From assembly GCA_037127255.1 (NCBI GenBank), contig JBANSL010000004.1, positions 27,866,467 through 27,930,466 on the forward strand: a stretch of 64,000 nt of DNA, written 5' to 3'. The notes beneath the pieces were generated by a model that was given only the letters and a program-made list of their open reading frames with translations, had not been told where the DNA came from and did no database searches. A program made the translations under genes and the position numbers. The stretch is from Persicaria tinctoria (lineage: Eukaryota > Streptophyta > Magnoliopsida > Caryophyllales > Polygonaceae). The number at the start of each line of letters is the position of its first letter. Positions within the stretch are counted from its first letter, which is position 1. Below, in pieces: positions 62,466 through 64,000 of this stretch.

Positions 62466-64000
62466 ATTCGAGGCGTTTTACAGCAATTCTAAGGAAGGTC
62501 GGAAATGCTCAGAAATCCACTACAGAAGTCCAAGGTCAAAGAAGCAGCGGAACCAGTCGAATCGAGCTGAGAACCCAAGCTACTCGATCTCGAGTAGACC
62601 TTACTCGATCTCGACGAGCATGTCCGAGCACAGCCTTGTCGACCAGGAGCAACGTCGAGAACCAGACCAACCCGACTTCCGGACCCAACTCGATCTCGAC
62701 AAGACCCTAGTCGAGATCGACGAAGCCCAGTGCCACACCCGGAGTCGAGGAGAGAACTGGACGAGAAGCCGAGCACAACTCTACTCGACCTCGACGAACC
62801 CTTATCGAGATCGACAAGCCCCACAATGCCGGTCCGAGTCCGTGCCGAGGAGAAGCTGCTCGACCAGAGAAGGCCACACCCTACTCGATCTCGACGAACC
62901 CTTGTCGAGATCGACGAGCCAGAGTCCAGATCCAGGCTTGTCGAGCACACCTACCCGAGAAGATCTAGTCGACGGATCAATCCTACTCGAGGTCGACTAG
63001 GGCTACTCGAGTTCGACGAGCGCCGTGAACCAAGTCCGAGCCACATCGAGCAGAGCTAGCCAGGAAGTCCACTCGACGAACAATCCTTGTCGAGGTCAAC
63101 GAGCCCTTGTCGATGTCGAGTAGACCAGTCTCCAGAAACGCGTCGTCGAGGGCTGTCCTAGTCGAGTTGGGATTCCTTGGGGCCAAAGGAAGTCGATTCT
63201 ATCCAAATTCTATCAAGTCTATCCATGGGAGACAAGATCTATCAAGACATGAAGACCTACCTAAATTAGATTTATCTTTTCCTTTTAGATTTATTTCCAT
63301 TAAGCATTTTATTTATCTTTTAGCAAATTAGATATAGATTTAGATATAGAGATAGATGATTATTTCCTTGATTAGCGAGGTTTGATCACTATAAATAAGG
63401 CCCTTGGGGCTGGTTTTCATTCATTCAAATTCAGAGACACAATTACACATAGAGTTTAGTAGTTCTAAGGTTTTTAAGGTTTTGGCTTTCTGCGAAAGTT
63501 GATTGACAGGATTGTAAAGGCTTTGAATTTAGTTTTAAATGCAAGTTTCTTTTTATACATCAATGTCTGTTATTGCGATGAGGCGTGAGTAGTCCACCCA
63601 CTTCTGGGGCTGGGGTGAGCCCGATGGTGGCCATGTGAGGCGATGCGATAAAGGTCAGATCTTTTTGTGCAATTCATCTTCTATCCCTATGAGCATGATT
63701 CTTTTGCGAGAGTTGAAGGTGATCCTTGTTTGTGTAATTGAAGCGAAAGTGATCTTAATGCAACTTGGATTAATTATGTGAAAAAGGGTTAGTAACAATT
63801 AAGGTTTATGCGAAAGCCTCTATATGCCTATTTGTTAATACCGAAAGTTATTTGATGGAAATCATGATCTTTTGTGCCTTTGTGTGTTACTTTGCATGGT
63901 TATCGTTGTGGTGTTGATACCCTGGTCTTGGGAGTCTTTTATTATATTGATTTATTTCTGTCGAAAATCTGAGTTCTGCATTCGAATTTGCAATTTAAAG
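62466..64000. mobile_element. Probable LTR of an LTR retrotransposon (partial)
   Basis: 62575-63150 is filled with overlapping CTCGATCTCGACGA / TCGTCGAGGTCGAG words in both orientations, a composition typical of some plant Ty3/gypsy LTRs. At 63390 CACTATAAATAAGGCCC looks like a pol II TATA promoter. A CATTCATTCAAATTCAGAGA leader and a UTR-like, uncoded stretch follow to the window end. No primer-binding site, gag or pol is inside the window, so the element would continue to the right. Orientation is probably plus. Confidence 0.5.
63393..63404 (+). promoter_or_regulatory. TATA-box candidate in the LTR-like region
   Basis: TATAAATAAGG lies about 25-35 bases before a CATTCATTC initiator-like stretch, within the putative U3/R boundary. 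Confidence 0.4.

Noticed and set aside
62489..63186. Ser/Arg-rich open frames on both strands
   Set aside because: They arise from the self-complementary CTCGATCTCGACGA repeats and match no retrotransposon protein.

Overview
This window reads as accessory, transposon-dominated sequence from a eudicot nuclear genome. The evidence is direct: spliceosomal introns, plant-only families (CEP peptide precursor, LRR receptor kinase, FAR1-like transposase, plant mobile domain), plant-type Helitrons, CACTA, MULE, hAT, L1, SINE and LTR elements, and plant telomere-like TTTAGGG repeats. I cannot name the species. The only host gene I can support as intact is a small secreted CEP-type peptide precursor at 5300-5770 (minus).

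Layout, left to right. 1-75 may be the edge of an exon running off the window. 1110-2923 holds a cluster of small non-autonomous Helitrons, and 3193-3613 a 5'-truncated L1 with a target-site duplication. The CEP gene follows. 6309-10790 is a decayed CACTA (En/Spm) element on the minus strand, with TNPA-like and TNP2 remnants. 10905-13480 is an A/T-rich repeat (core TTATTCGGTTAAATT) split by a Helitron-like 5' end and a 0.95 kb minisatellite. 13845-24912 holds two related TIR-bounded elements in tandem. Each carries a minisatellite bracketed by inverted tRNA-like sequences, and the first also carries an LRR-kinase fragment.

25160-48662 is a head-to-tail pair of Helitrons on the minus strand (about 18.1 kb and 5.4 kb). 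The large one carries an RPA1-like gene of the kind Helitrons often encode, plus broken pieces of at least seven host genes: a FAD-dependent oxidoreductase, AGD5-type ARF-GAP, RNR large subunit, MCM7, SOUL heme-binding protein, mitochondrial phosphate carrier and GatB. The smaller carries a piece of an S9 peptidase gene. Every recognised piece lies in the same orientation as the Helitrons. A 584-bp hAT element with a perfect 8-bp target-site duplication is nested in the large one.

49381-56385 carries a FAR1/MULE transposase fused to an OTU protease, and next to it a degraded plant-mobile-domain (PMD) gene. The PMD unit is bracketed by copies of the same perfect palindrome, one side of which also holds telomere-like repeats. 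56530-57720 contains L1 tails, a tRNA-derived SINE with a target-site duplication, and a long TA microsatellite. 58975-62330 is a second, MuDR-type MULE with DDE residues visible but reading-frame damage. 62466-64000 looks like part of an LTR retrotransposon terminal repeat.

Most transposon genes here are broken by stops and frameshifts, so this is largely a graveyard of elements. The most unusual structures are the all-sense gene-capturing tandem Helitrons, the tRNA-like/minisatellite cassettes inside tandem TIR elements, and the palindrome-bounded PMD unit. All family assignments come from reading translated sequence by eye and from family knowledge; no search was run.
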